Notes: generated from the sequence alone by a model not told the origin. A DNA stretch of 64,000 nt from DASUPK01 sp963744105 (GCA_963744105.1 CAVUSJ010000004.1:496001-560000), one strand, 5' to 3'; numbered from the stretch's first letter, positions 51,441 to 59,983 are shown. Program-made: numbers and translations.

Positions 51441-53320
51441 ACACCGAACAGACTGCCCGTCCGGCCCTGCGCGGCCTGATCGGGTTCAACGTGCTCAGCG
51501 GGATTCTGCTTGGGATCGTCGGCTTCTACTTCGGCTGGTGGCTTGGCCACCAGATTCATTTCACCAACTACGAATACGTGGCCGATACCGGGCAGAACGA
51601 CATCGCGCTCTTCCTGGCCTATCTGTTCTTCGTCGTCGGCTTCGTGGCGGGGCTCGGGTACCTCAGGTACCCCCTGGCGAGGATGATCGGGCGAGAGCCG
51701 TCACACCACGAGAACGAGGAAGGCGGCATCCGCCGCTACTTCGGCCTCTGCACCGACCACAAGGTGATCGGGTTGCAGTACCTGGTCGGGATCGGCCTCT
51801 TCTTCTTCATCGGTGGCGTGAACGCGATGCTGATCCGGGCCGAGCTTCTCCGCCCCTCGCCCCAGCTCTTCGGCGCCGGCAACTACCTGACGATCGTCAG
51901 CCTGCACGGCGCGATGATGATGGGAATCATGACCTCGGGCGTTCTCGGCCCGTTCGCCAACTACTTCGTCCCCCTGATGATCGGCGCGAAGCGGATGGCC
52001 TTCCCGCGGATCGAGTCGCTCACGTTCTGGCTGCTGATGGCGGCCGGGGCCGTCCTCACAAGCGCCATCTTCTTCGGCGGTCTTCCGACCGGCTGGACCG
52101 GATACGGGCCACTCAACGACCAGGCGAACATGGGGATGGACTCGTACATCATCTTCTTCATCCTCGTCGGGGTCTCGATGACGCTCCTCGGGCTCAACCT
52201 GATCGCGACGATCGTGACGATGCGGGCACCCGGGTTGACCTGGGGGCGGCTGCCCATCTTCTGCTGGGGAGCTCTCTCGACATCGGGCCTGATGGTCCTC
52301 GCGGCGCCCGTGTTGGCGGCGGTCCTGCTGATGGTGGGGCTCGACCGGACCGCGCAGACCTCGTTCTTCCAGGCGCCGTCGGGAGGGAGCCCCTACCTGT
52401 TCGAGAACCTCTTCTGGTTCTTCGGCCATCCGGAGGTCTACGTGCTGGCCCTGCCCGGGTTCGGGATCCTCCTCGAGATCCTGCCGGTGTTCGCGCGCAA
52501 GCCGCTCTGGGGCTATCGCCTCGCGGTGGCGGGGATGCTCGGCGTCGCGCTGCTGAGCTTCTTCGTCTGGCAGCACCACCTGTTCGTGAGCGGCATCAAC
52601 TCGGCGCTGCGCCCGTTCTACATGCTCTCCACGGAGGTGATCTCGGTGCCCACCGGCTTCATCTTCCTCTGCGGCATGGCAACACTCTGGCGGGCGAGCA
52701 TCCGATACACGGTCCCGATGCTCTTCTGCCTCGCCTGGTTCTTCAATTTCTTCATCGGCGGAATCTCAGGGGTTTTCCTGTCGGACACTCCGAGCGACGT
52801 CAGCACCCACGGCAGCTTCTTCGTCATGGCGCACTTCCACTACACGATCATGGGCGGCCTGGTCTTCACGTTCTTCGCGGCGATCTACTACTGGGTGCCG
52901 AAAATGACGGGGTTCCGGTTCAACGAGAGACTGGCGAAGATCCACTTCTGGTCGATGTTCATCGCCTTCAACTCCACCTTCGCCCCGCTCTTCGCCGCAG
53001 GGCTGCTCGGGATGCCGCGGCGCGTGTCCACCTACGCGTCGAGCCTCCAGCCGATCAACATCTGGGTGTCGGTGTCCGCCTTCGTCCTCGGGTTGTCGAT
53101 GCTGGTCTTCCTGGCCAACGTCCTCTACTCGCTTGTGATCGCCCGCAAGCCGGCTGAGGCGAATCCGTGGGACTCCAAGTCGCTCGAGTGGCAGGTGCCG
53201 ACGCCGGTGCCGGTGCACAACTTCGACAAGGTCCCGGTGATCGACTCGGAGCCCTATGACTACGGAACCCCACCCCCGCCGCCTAGACCCACGAAGGAAC
53301 CGGCGGCGGCACCCGGATAG
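51437..53320 (+). CDS. coxA: Cytochrome c oxidase subunit I
   Basis: 627 residues, type A haem-copper oxidase. H-G-A-M-M-M (low-spin haem), W-F-F-G-H-P-E-V-Y (CuB His cross-linked to Tyr, marking the K-channel), W-Q-H-H-L-F (CuB His pair), and A-H-F-H-Y-T-I-M-G-G (haem a3 and a ligands). N-Y-F-V-P is the D-channel region. The first 90 residues add two membrane spans ahead of the usual core. A Pro-rich tail ends the protein. Confidence 0.97.
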   Translation: MNTEQTARPALRGLIGFNVLSGILLGIVGFYFGWWLGHQIHFTNYEYVADTGQNDIALFLAYLFFVVGFVAGLGYLRYPLARMIGREPSHHENEEGGIRRYFGLCTDHKVIGLQYLVGIGLFFFIGGVNAMLIRAELLRPSPQLFGAGNYLTIVSLHGAMMMGIMTSGVLGPFANYFVPLMIGAKRMAFPRIESLTFWLLMAAGAVLTSAIFFGGLPTGWTGYGPLNDQANMGMDSYIIFFILVGVSMTLLGLNLIATIVTMRAPGLTWGRLPIFCWGALSTSGLMVLAAPVLAAVLLMVGLDRTAQTSFFQAPSGGSPYLFENLFWFFGHPEVYVLALPGFGILLEILPVFARKPLWGYRLAVAGMLGVALLSFFVWQHHLFVSGINSALRPFYMLSTEVISVPTGFIFLCGMATLWRASIRYTVPMLFCLAWFFNFFIGGISGVFLSDTPSDVSTHGSFFVMAHFHYTIMGGLVFTFFAAIYYWVPKMTGFRFNERLAKIHFWSMFIAFNSTFAPLFAAGLLGMPRRVSTYASSLQPINIWVSVSAFVLGLSMLVFLANVLYSLVIARKPAEANPWDSKSLEWQVPTPVPVHNFDKVPVIDSEPYDYGTPPPPPRPTKEPAAAPG

Positions 53321-53322
53321 CA

Positions 53323-53937
53323 ATGGTCAAGCTCCCAGGAAGAGGACGGCAAGAGAGCTCGGCGGACGGGCCGTTCGACGAGCCGCCGGAGGTCCACGAG
53401 CGGAACCTCTGGCTCGGCGCACGCGTGATCGCCGGGACGACGATCATGTTCTTCGCGGCATTCGTGTTCGCGTACTTCTACCTGCGCTCGCTCAACAACA
53501 GTCACCTGTGGCGCCCGTCGGGTGTCGACCCGCCGCAGAGGTACGGGATCTCAGTCGTCCTGCTCTTCGTCGCCAGCGCCGGCCTCTTGGCCTACTCGTC
53601 CTGGGCGGCGCGCGAGAAGCGCGGTTGGCTCGCGGCGGCGGGGACGGCACTCGCGCTCGGGCTCGCCGGTTGCGTCGTGCAGGTGTTCGAATACGCGAAT
53701 CTCCATTTCAGCCCGACCGACGGCGGCTACGCGAGCGTGTTCATCGGCTGGACCACTCTCTTCGTCGTCTTCGTGATCCTCACCATGTACTGGGTCGAGA
53801 TCCTCTTCGCCGAGGGGGTGCGCAATCGAGGCGCGGAGGAGGCAGTCGTGCCGCCCGGGCTGGCCGACGCGGCGTTCTACTGGGGCCTGCTGGCGGGCAT
53901 CGGGGTGCTCTCCTGGGCGATCCTCTACCTGTTCTGA
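53323..53937 (+). CDS. coxC: Cytochrome c oxidase subunit III
   Basis: 204 residues, five membrane spans, the short form. W-L-G-A-R-V-I-A-G-T-T-I-M-F-F-A-A-F-V-F-A-Y-F-Y-L-R opens the family; F-E-Y-A-N-L-H-F and G-W-T-T-L-F-V-V-F-V follow. Starts 2 bp after the coxA stop. Confidence 0.92.
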   Translation: MVKLPGRGRQESSADGPFDEPPEVHERNLWLGARVIAGTTIMFFAAFVFAYFYLRSLNNSHLWRPSGVDPPQRYGISVVLLFVASAGLLAYSSWAAREKRGWLAAAGTALALGLAGCVVQVFEYANLHFSPTDGGYASVFIGWTTLFVVFVILTMYWVEILFAEGVRNRGAEEAVVPPGLADAAFYWGLLAGIGVLSWAILYLF

Positions 53938-53940
53938 GCC

Positions 53941-54804
53941 TTGCCGACGGCGACGCTGCCCTTCAGCTGGACCACCGACCCGGCGCTCCTTTGGGTGATC
54001 CTCGCCGCATGGCTCTACTGGCTGGGCGGCCGCGGGGTGCGGCCGCGGCCATCCGGCGCCCGCCGCTGGCGAATGGCCGCCTTCATCGCCGGGCTCGCGA
54101 CCATCGTCGTGGCCCTCGCATCGCCGATCGACGATTGGGCCGAGAAGCTCCAGTGGGCGCACATGCTCCAGCACGTGCTCCTCCTGCTCGTCGCCCCTCC
54201 GTTGCTGGCGCTGGCCCGGCCATGGAACAGGATGTGGCGGGGGCTCCCGCTCGGCCTTCGCCGACGGGCCGCGCAGGAGATCACCCAAGGCCGCTGGTCG
54301 GACGGCCTCCGCCGGACGGCGCGGTTCCTCGGCGATCCACTCCCCTCCTGGTTGTTGTTCTCGGTCACGCTCGCCGTCTGGCACATCCCGTTCGCGTACG
54401 AAGCGACCCTGCGCTCTCCGCTGGTTCACGCCGTGGAGCACGCGCTCTTCTTCGGTACGGGCCTGCTCTTCTGGACGCGAGTGATCGACTCGCCGCCCTG
54501 GCGATCGCCGCTCCCCGACGGAGTCCGAGCCCTCTACGTTGCGTCGGCGATGGTGGTCAGCTGGCTGCTCGCGATCGTTCTCGCTTTCGCCAGCTCGCCC
54601 CTGTACGCCCCCTACGCGGCGGAGGCGACCCGACCCGGCGGGATCAGCGCGCTCACGGACCAGCAATTCGCCGCCGGGGTGATGTGGGTGCCCGGCTCGA
54701 TCCCGTTCACGATTGCAATCATCTTCATCATCTACCGCTGGCTGGAGCCCGAGCGTGCGCGCGACCCGGCTCCACGCGCCCGCCCGCTCGCTGGAAACCC
54801 GTGA
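53941..54804 (+). CDS. ctaG: Cytochrome c oxidase assembly protein, CtaG family (caa3_CtaG)
   Basis: 287 residues, TTG start 3 bp after coxC. Seven spans. Conserved W-A-H-M-L-Q-H-V-L-L-L-L-V-A-P-P-L-L-A, A-V-W-H-I-P-F and H-A-V-E-H-A-L-F-F-G-T-G-L-L-F-W identify the membrane CtaG of Gram-positive bacteria, needed for inserting copper into the oxidase. Histidines in those motifs are probable metal ligands. Confidence 0.92.
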   Translation: MPTATLPFSWTTDPALLWVILAAWLYWLGGRGVRPRPSGARRWRMAAFIAGLATIVVALASPIDDWAEKLQWAHMLQHVLLLLVAPPLLALARPWNRMWRGLPLGLRRRAAQEITQGRWSDGLRRTARFLGDPLPSWLLFSVTLAVWHIPFAYEATLRSPLVHAVEHALFFGTGLLFWTRVIDSPPWRSPLPDGVRALYVASAMVVSWLLAIVLAFASSPLYAPYAAEATRPGGISALTDQQFAAGVMWVPGSIPFTIAIIFIIYRWLEPERARDPAPRARPLAGNP

Positions 54805-54820
54805 CCTAGGAGGGAACTGG

Positions 54821-54955
54821 ATGCCGCTCCCGTCGAACATCATCGCCATCACGGTCGCCGGACAGGGCGTCCTCACCTGGGCGATCCCACTCTTCATCTT
54901 CCTCGCGGTCCTGGCCTGGTACATGCTGCTGTTGATCCGGCGCCACCCAGAGTGA
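54821..54955 (+). CDS. 44-residue single-span protein in the cox operon
   Basis: M-P-L-P-S-N-I-I-A-I-T-V then one span (L-T-W-A-I-P-L-F-I-F-L-A-V-L-A-W-Y-M-L-L-L) and a short basic tail. AGGAGGGA is ideally placed upstream. The location suggests a small oxidase subunit or assembly factor, like the tiny subunits known in other haem-copper oxidases; that role is inferred. Confidence 0.65.
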   Translation: MPLPSNIIAITVAGQGVLTWAIPLFIFLAVLAWYMLLLIRRHPE

Positions 54956-54983
54956 CGCCGGGGCATCGGTCCGCCCCCGATCG

Positions 54984-55622
54984 ATGAGCGGCCGCCGGAC
55001 CGGGCTCCGGGCAGCCGGGCTGGTCGTCGTGGTGGCGATCGTCGCCGGGGTCGGTGCCGGAGTCGCGATCCACGCGCTGAACGACGGAGGGGGCTCGAGC
55101 GCGCACGACAATCCGCCGGGCCTGCACGGCCAGGCGACCTGGAATCCCGGGGAGAGGCCTGCCCCGGAATTTCGGCTGCCGGACCAGAGCGGCCGGCCGG
55201 TATCCCTGGGCTCGCTGCGCGGCCGCACCGTGATGCTCGCCTTCTTCAGCTCGCGATGCCGGGTCTGCGCCCCGGAGGTACGGTCGCTGCGCACGGCCCT
55301 CCGGCTGCTCCCGCCGCCCGCTCGCCCGACTCTGGTCATCGTGAGCCGCGACCCGTCCCACGACACGCCCGAATCGACGCGGGCAGCCGTCGCTCGTTGG
55401 GCCCTGGGATCGGCATCCGCATGGCACTGGCTGCTCGGCTCGAGGGACCAGCTGGCTCCCGTGCTCAGGTCGTACCGAGTCGATGACCGTGGGGCCGGCG
55501 CGAACGTGACAGCGCCGGTCTATCTCATCGACCGGGAGGGCTTCGAACGTGCCGGCCTCCTCTATCCATTCCCACCCGGCTGGCCGGCCGGGGATCTGCG
55601 CATCCTTGCGGCGGAGGGCTGA
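54984..55622 (+). CDS. SCO/thioredoxin-fold membrane protein lacking the copper His
   Basis: 212 residues. N-terminal anchor (A-G-L-V-V-V-V-A-I-V-A-G-V-G-A-G-V), then P-A-P-E-F-R-L-P-D-Q-S-G-R-P-V-S-L-G-S-L-R-G and C-R-V-C (C-x2-C redox or copper pair). SCO proteins bind copper with C-x3-C and a distant His; here the pair is C-x2-C and the region where the His should lie reads N-V-T-A-P-V-Y-L-I-D-R-E. It may act as a thiol-disulfide partner of the true SCO downstream. Confidence 0.7.
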   Translation: MSGRRTGLRAAGLVVVVAIVAGVGAGVAIHALNDGGGSSAHDNPPGLHGQATWNPGERPAPEFRLPDQSGRPVSLGSLRGRTVMLAFFSSRCRVCAPEVRSLRTALRLLPPPARPTLVIVSRDPSHDTPESTRAAVARWALGSASAWHWLLGSRDQLAPVLRSYRVDDRGAGANVTAPVYLIDREGFERAGLLYPFPPGWPAGDLRILAAEG

Positions 55623-55666
55623 TCGGACGCCCGCCCGTTCCCCGCAATGGTCGGGGCGCAATACTG

Positions 55667-56326
55667 GTGAGCGCCTTGGTCAACCATCCTCGCCGACGGC
55701 TTCGAGGCGCAGGCTCGGGTCTGACGCTCACGCTGGTGGCGGCGTGCGCCGCCGCCGTTCTGGGTGGCTGCGGTGGAGGCGGGGGCGGGGGGTCGGCGAG
55801 CACCAGCCCCAAGTTCGCCGGGGTTCGCGCCCTGCCGTCGAAGGCCGCCCCGCCGCTCGCCCTCCAGGACTCGCTCGGCCATCCGGTCAACATCGACCAG
55901 TACCGGGGCAAGGCGGTGCTGGTCACGTTCATCTACGACCACTGTCCGGACATCTGCCCGCTGATGGTCGGCAACCTCCACAACGCTCAGGCCGAGCTCG
56001 GACCGGAGGCCGCCAAGCTGCAGATCATCGCCGTGTCCGTGGATCCACGCGGCGATACGCCGAAGACGGTCGCGGCGTTCCTGAGAGCGCATCGGATGAC
56101 CGGCCGCATGGAGTACCTGATCGGTTCCAGTCCGCAGCTGGAGAAGGTGTGGCGCGACTGGAGCATCCTCTCGAAGGCGACGCCGACGAAGCGCGACCCC
56201 GACCTGGTCGAGCACTCAGCGCTGGTGTACGGGATCAGCGCGAGCGGGCGGATCACCACGCTCTACCAGCACGACTTCACGCCTCAGCAGATCGCGCACG
56301 ACGTGCCGATCCTGGCTTCGGAGTAG
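55667..56326 (+). CDS. SCO1/SenC family copper-delivery lipoprotein
   Basis: 219 residues, GTG start. Signal with lipobox (V-L-G-G-C) then a poly-Gly stretch. C-P-D-I-C-P-L-M is the canonical C-x3-C, and V-E-H-S-A-L-V-Y carries the third copper ligand. Sco proteins bring copper to the CuA centre of subunit II. Stops 6 bp before the next gene's probable first codon. Confidence 0.93.
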   Translation: MSALVNHPRRRLRGAGSGLTLTLVAACAAAVLGGCGGGGGGGSASTSPKFAGVRALPSKAAPPLALQDSLGHPVNIDQYRGKAVLVTFIYDHCPDICPLMVGNLHNAQAELGPEAAKLQIIAVSVDPRGDTPKTVAAFLRAHRMTGRMEYLIGSSPQLEKVWRDWSILSKATPTKRDPDLVEHSALVYGISASGRITTLYQHDFTPQQIAHDVPILASE

Positions 56327-56332
56327 GGCGCC

Positions 56333-56848
56333 ATCGACCGCCGCCTCCGCACCGCCCTGATCACCGTCGGGGCCGTCGCTGCGGTGATCGCGGTCGTGCT
56401 GCTGAGCGGCACGTCCAACCGCTTCGGGACCGGAAGGCGCGCGCCGCAGCTGCCGACGCGCGTGCTCGTTCCTCCGCAGATGACCCTCGCGTCTCTCCGG
56501 GGCAAGCCGGCCGCGATCAACTTCTGGGCCAGTTGGTGCGCGCCGTGCCGCAAGGAGGCCCCGGACCTCGGGCGGGTGGCTCACGCGCTCCACGGACGGG
56601 CGAATCTCGTCGGAGTCGACTGGACGGACGGAACCCGCGCCGGTCGCGCGTACCTGCGCCAGTATCACCTGACGTACCCGAACCTCATCGATGCGGACGG
56701 AGCGGCAGGCCAGGACTATGGGCTGAACGGCCTGCCGACCACGTTCATCCTCGACGGTCAGGGCAAGATCACAGAGGTTCTGCGGGGGCCGCAGACCACC
56801 GACATGCTGCTGCGCGCCCTGCACCTGACTGCGGGGACCGGCTCTTAG
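56333..56848 (+). CDS. TlpA-like membrane thioredoxin, apparent ATC start
   Basis: 171 residues if begun at ATC 56333. W-A-S-W-C-A-P-C-R-K-E-A-P is the redox site and G-L-P-T-T-F-I-L-D the cis-Pro loop. The only canonical start, GTG at 56384, would cut the N-terminal anchor; from ATC the protein reads D-R-R-L-R-T-A-L-I-T-V-G-A-V-A-A-V-I-A-V-V-L-L, a normal signal anchor. GGAG lies 9 bp before the ATC. It probably reduces Cys pairs of cytochrome c, SCO or CuA proteins outside the membrane. Confidence 0.82.
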   Translation: MDRRLRTALITVGAVAAVIAVVLLSGTSNRFGTGRRAPQLPTRVLVPPQMTLASLRGKPAAINFWASWCAPCRKEAPDLGRVAHALHGRANLVGVDWTDGTRAGRAYLRQYHLTYPNLIDADGAAGQDYGLNGLPTTFILDGQGKITEVLRGPQTTDMLLRALHLTAGTGS

Positions 56849-56965
56849 GGAACTTTCACCGGGTTCTTAATGGGCTCCCAGCTTCGCTTGGCAGGGTGTC
56901 AGAACCGCGGTGCCGGGAAGAAGGTGCCGAGGCGAACGGACACAAACCGTAAGGAGGCGCCGAAA

Positions 56966-57181
56966 GTGTCGATTGCAGCAGCTGTGATCCTGAACGTGGT
57001 TGCAGTCGTCGGCCTGCTCGCACTGCTGGCGGCGACGATGCGGCTTCCGTACCACCTGCCGACCACTCCTCGATCTGGCGAGAGCGAGCCAGAGGGTGCG
57101 CGCCGCCGTCGGAAGACGGCACCGGCGAGCCGGCCCTCGAGGCGACGTGGTCGCGCGCCCGAGCCGGTCTACGAGCGATAG
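56966..57181 (+). CDS. 71-residue single-span protein with basic tail
   Basis: GTG 7 bp after AAGGAGG. One span (A-A-A-V-I-L-N-V-V-A-V-V-G-L-L-A-L-L-A), then P-Y-H-L-P and an Arg/Pro-rich cytoplasmic tail ending P-V-Y-E-R. Lies between the tlpA-like gene and the convergent ctaB fusion. Function unknown; an oxidase-associated small protein is possible. Confidence 0.6.
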   Translation: MSIAAAVILNVVAVVGLLALLAATMRLPYHLPTTPRSGESEPEGARRRRKTAPASRPSRRRGRAPEPVYER

Positions 57182-57209
57182 CCGCAGCTGCGATCAGGCG
57201 GCGGCACGG

Positions 57210-58502
57210 TCAGAGGGCGACGACCGTGTCGACCGCCATCGCGGAGAACAGAATCGCCAGGTAGAGCAGCGAGAAGTGGAAGAGGTGGCCGGCACGGGTG
57301 GGAGTCGTCTGCCGCGCCAAGCTCAACGCCAGGCCGATAAAGACCGCGTCGAGCGCCAGCGCTACCCCGAGATATACGTCGCCGACAGAGTGCCAAAGGA
57401 AAGGCAGCAGCGACGTCGCGGCCAAGACGAGGGAATACGCCACTATCTGGCGGGAGGTCTCGCGATCCCCGCGCACGACCGGCATCATCGGGATCCGGGC
57501 GGCCGCGTACTCGCGCTTGATGAGCAGCGCGAGGGACCAGAAGTGCGGGGGTGTCCAGAAGAAGATGATCAGGAAGAGGAAGATCGCGGGCAGGGTCAGA
57601 TTTCCGGTCGCGGCGGCCCAGCCCACCAGCGGCGGCACAGCACCAGCGGCCCCACCGATGACGATGTTCTGAACGGTCCAGCGCTTCAGCCACTGGGTGT
57701 AGACGAGTACGTAGAAGAGGCCGCCCAGTAGCGCCAAGCTTGCCGTCAGAACGTTCACCAAGCTGCCTAGCAGGACGAAGGAGAAGGCCGAGAGCACGAG
57801 CCCGAACTCGATAGCCCGCGGTGGAATCAGGCGTCCCGCCACGATCGGCCTGTCAGATGTCCGATCTCCCATCAGGGCGTCGATGTCGCGGTCGAGGTAG
57901 TGGTTCAGGGCGCTCGCCCCGGCGCATGCCAGCGCACCGCCGGCCAGGACAACCGCCAGCTCGGGCAGGTCCGGGAGGCCGCCGGCGCCCACGAACATTC
58001 CGGCTGCCGCCGTAATCAGCAGGAGAAGCATGATCCGGGGCTTGGTAAGGGCTACGTAATCTCGCCATGCTCCGGCCGGAATGTGCTCTCCCCGGAACGA
58101 CTCCGCGGCCGTCAGCAGCGCAGCCGCCAAAGCAAGCCCGGCAAGCGCGACGTGCAGCACGACGGCCCACTCGGGCCGCCCCGTGAACGCGACGACTCCG
58201 CCGAAGGCGCTTTCGACGGCGAAGAGGGCCAGGGCCGCGATCGAGACGATCAGCATTCGTCGGTGGGCGGCCGCCGCGGCGATCACCACGGCACCGAGCA
58301 GCGGCACAGCCAGAATCGCCAGAACTCGGTGCGGGAGACCAAGGTGCAGGGCGCCACTGATGACGACGAGGCCCGTGGCGGCAGCGGCCCCCAAAGCCGC
58401 CAGCCGCAGCCACGCACCGGGCGCGGCTTCATCCGTGTCCGATCGAGTGCCCGCGCTTAGCGGGTGGCGGATCAGGGTACGGGTGGTACGGGTATGAGCC
58501 AT
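57210..58502 (-). CDS. ctaB: Haem O synthase (CtaB) fused to an N-terminal CtaA-like half
   Basis: 430 residues; ATG 6 bp after AAGGAGG. Residues 145-430 are a UbiA-type prenyltransferase with N-H-Y-L-D-R-D-I-D (200-208) and D-R-T-S-D-R-P, which adds farnesyl to haem b. Residues 30-135 add four spans with His 58 (L-P-H-R-V) and His 117 (V-L-H-V-A-L-A-G-L), resembling one half of haem A synthase (CtaA). Full CtaA has eight spans. No separate ctaA is seen in the window. Convergent with the cox operon. Confidence 0.92.
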   Translation of the reverse strand: MAHTRTTRTLIRHPLSAGTRSDTDEAAPGAWLRLAALGAAAATGLVVISGALHLGLPHRVLAILAVPLLGAVVIAAAAAHRRMLIVSIAALALFAVESAFGGVVAFTGRPEWAVVLHVALAGLALAAALLTAAESFRGEHIPAGAWRDYVALTKPRIMLLLLITAAAGMFVGAGGLPDLPELAVVLAGGALACAGASALNHYLDRDIDALMGDRTSDRPIVAGRLIPPRAIEFGLVLSAFSFVLLGSLVNVLTASLALLGGLFYVLVYTQWLKRWTVQNIVIGGAAGAVPPLVGWAAATGNLTLPAIFLFLIIFFWTPPHFWSLALLIKREYAAARIPMMPVVRGDRETSRQIVAYSLVLAATSLLPFLWHSVGDVYLGVALALDAVFIGLALSLARQTTPTRAGHLFHFSLLYLAILFSAMAVDTVVAL

Positions 58503-58706
58503 TCCAGCCTCCTTGGATGATGCTCGGCTGGGCGAGTGGGACTCCAATGGGCAGTCTCGTCTCTCGATCAACGGCTGTCAAATCCCGCCGGCGAACGAGC
58601 GCAGCGCGCCTCACCTTGACCGACCCGCAGAGCTTGCCGAGGGCAACATGAGGTTCTCCAATGGGATAAGACTGGTGGCGAGATTCCGAGCCGACAGGAG
58701 GTCGAC

Positions 58707-59018
58707 ATGCATGCTCGCCTAACCCGTTACGAGGGCTCCCCGCCCGATGGCATGGACGAGGCCCTGCAGACGAAGAAGCACGTTCTGCCCACCGAGCCGG
58801 GGCAGACTGACGACATGAAGGGCGTCGTCTTCCTCGCCGACCGACAGAAGGGAACGATCGTCGTCATCTCATTATGGGAGGACGAGAAGGCGATGGAGGC
58901 GAGCGAAGGCGAGGCGACGCGAGTTCGCGAGGAAGTCACGGGACCCGGTGAGACGGCATCGGTGGAGCACTACGAGGTGGCGCTCCTGGAGGTCGTCCAG
59001 GCGAGCCAGGCCAGCTGA
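58707..59018 (+). CDS. Small ferredoxin-fold (ABM-like) hypothetical protein
   Basis: 103 residues; ATG after AGGAGG. H-A-R-L-T-R-Y-E-G-S, K-G-V-V-F-L-A-D-R-Q-K-G-T-I-V-V-I-S-L-W-E-D-E-K-A-M-E-A-S and E-H-Y-E-V-A-L-L-E-V follow the strand-helix pattern of dimeric alpha/beta-barrel proteins. The W-E-D-E-x-A-M-x-A-S segment is typical. Reaction unknown. Confidence 0.7.
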   Translation: MHARLTRYEGSPPDGMDEALQTKKHVLPTEPGQTDDMKGVVFLADRQKGTIVVISLWEDEKAMEASEGEATRVREEVTGPGETASVEHYEVALLEVVQASQAS

Positions 59019-59053
59019 GGCGCGACTTAGCGAGCCTCATCTGTCTCGCGGGG

Positions 59054-59071
59054 CGAGATACTGCGGGGGCG
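59054..59071 (+). promoter_or_regulatory. Conserved upstream box of NTF2-like cassette 1
   Basis: CGAGATACTGC then 7 bases to ATG. The same box at the same distance precedes the genes at 60002 and 61935(-). GATACT placed 9 bp before the ATG would make a -10 element of a leaderless transcript. Confidence 0.5.
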
Positions 59072-59473
59072 ATGTCGGAGGAGAACGTCGAGTTCGTCCG
59101 GAACGTCTTCGCGATGATCGACCGCGGCGACGCGCAAGCCTGGGACCTGCTTCCAGCGGATTTCGTGATCGATCTGTCGCGGCGGCTCATAGACCCCGTG
59201 GTGCTTCGTGGGGCCGATGAAATGCGTGCCTTCTATCGCGACCTTGATGCGACCTGGGCGGATGGGGCAGGGGTGGAAGTCAAAGAGTTGATCGACGCGG
59301 GCGACAAGGTGCTCGTGCTGATCCGCTTCAGCGGCCGCGGCAAGACGAGCGGTGCTGAGGTTGAGGCTCTTGTCTGGAACCTGTGGACGTTCCGCGACGG
59401 CGAGCCAGTCAGGTGGACCTACTTCGGAGAAGAGCGAGCCGAGGCCCGCGAAGCCGCCGGGCTGTCGGAGTAG
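59072..59473 (+). CDS. NTF2/SnoaL-like cassette protein 1
   Basis: 133 residues. M-S-E-E-N-V-E-F-V-R-N-V-F-A-M-I-D-R-G-D opens like many Thermoleophilia paralogues; G-A-D-E-M-R-A-F-Y-R-D-L and W-N-L-W-T-F-R-D-G-E-P follow; ends R-E-A-A-G-L-S-E. The fold binds small hydrophobic ligands; the reaction is unknown. Stop is followed by CTGCTTTGGACGAA, shared with the other cassettes. Confidence 0.85.
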   Translation: MSEENVEFVRNVFAMIDRGDAQAWDLLPADFVIDLSRRLIDPVVLRGADEMRAFYRDLDATWADGAGVEVKELIDAGDKVLVLIRFSGRGKTSGAEVEALVWNLWTFRDGEPVRWTYFGEERAEAREAAGLSE

Positions 59474-59643
59474 CTGCTTTGGACGAATGTCTTGCCGAGG
59501 AGAGATCATCGCCACAGCTCAGGCCTGACTGGTCTCCTACTTCCGGGCGCGATTGACGGCCTACTCGGCTAGCAGTAGGGTCGCCGTCTAGGTAAGGGAG
59601 GCAGTGAACGTGGGGCCGGCGGAGCGACGAAAGGACCAGATCG

Positions 59644-59907
59644 ATGGCTACGTACGTGATCACCCATGAAGTGGACGATGTCGAGCATTGGCTGAGCTCC
59701 CCGAAGCGTGAGGATGTGTTCGGGCCGATCGGCGTCAACGTGCGGACTTTTCGCGACCCCGAGGGATCCAACAAGGTCGCGCTCATCGCCGAGATCCCCG
59801 ACATGGAGGCCTTCCAGCAGTTCATGAACAGCGACGCCGCCGCGGATGCGATGAAGTACGACGGCGTCAGCCCCGAGACGATTGTTGTTCTGAGCGAAGG
59901 TCCCTAG
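59644..59907 (+). CDS. Small hypothetical protein
   Basis: 87 residues. M-A-T-Y-V-I-T-H-E-V-D-D-V-E-H-W-L-S-S-P-K-R, then A-L-I-A-E-I-P-D-M-E-A-F-Q-Q-F-M-N-S-D-A-A-A-D-A-M resembles proteins with a dimeric ferredoxin-like fold. Starts 3 bp after GATCG with only a weak RBS. Unknown role; lies between two NTF2-like cassettes. Confidence 0.65.
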   Translation: MATYVITHEVDDVEHWLSSPKREDVFGPIGVNVRTFRDPEGSNKVALIAEIPDMEAFQQFMNSDAAADAMKYDGVSPETIVVLSEGP

Positions 59908-59983
59908 CGGGGGGAGACTCCGCCACGTAGCGCTTTGGAGGAGAAGCAGCACCACCGCGTTGCATGGAAAGCGGCAGTTTCCG

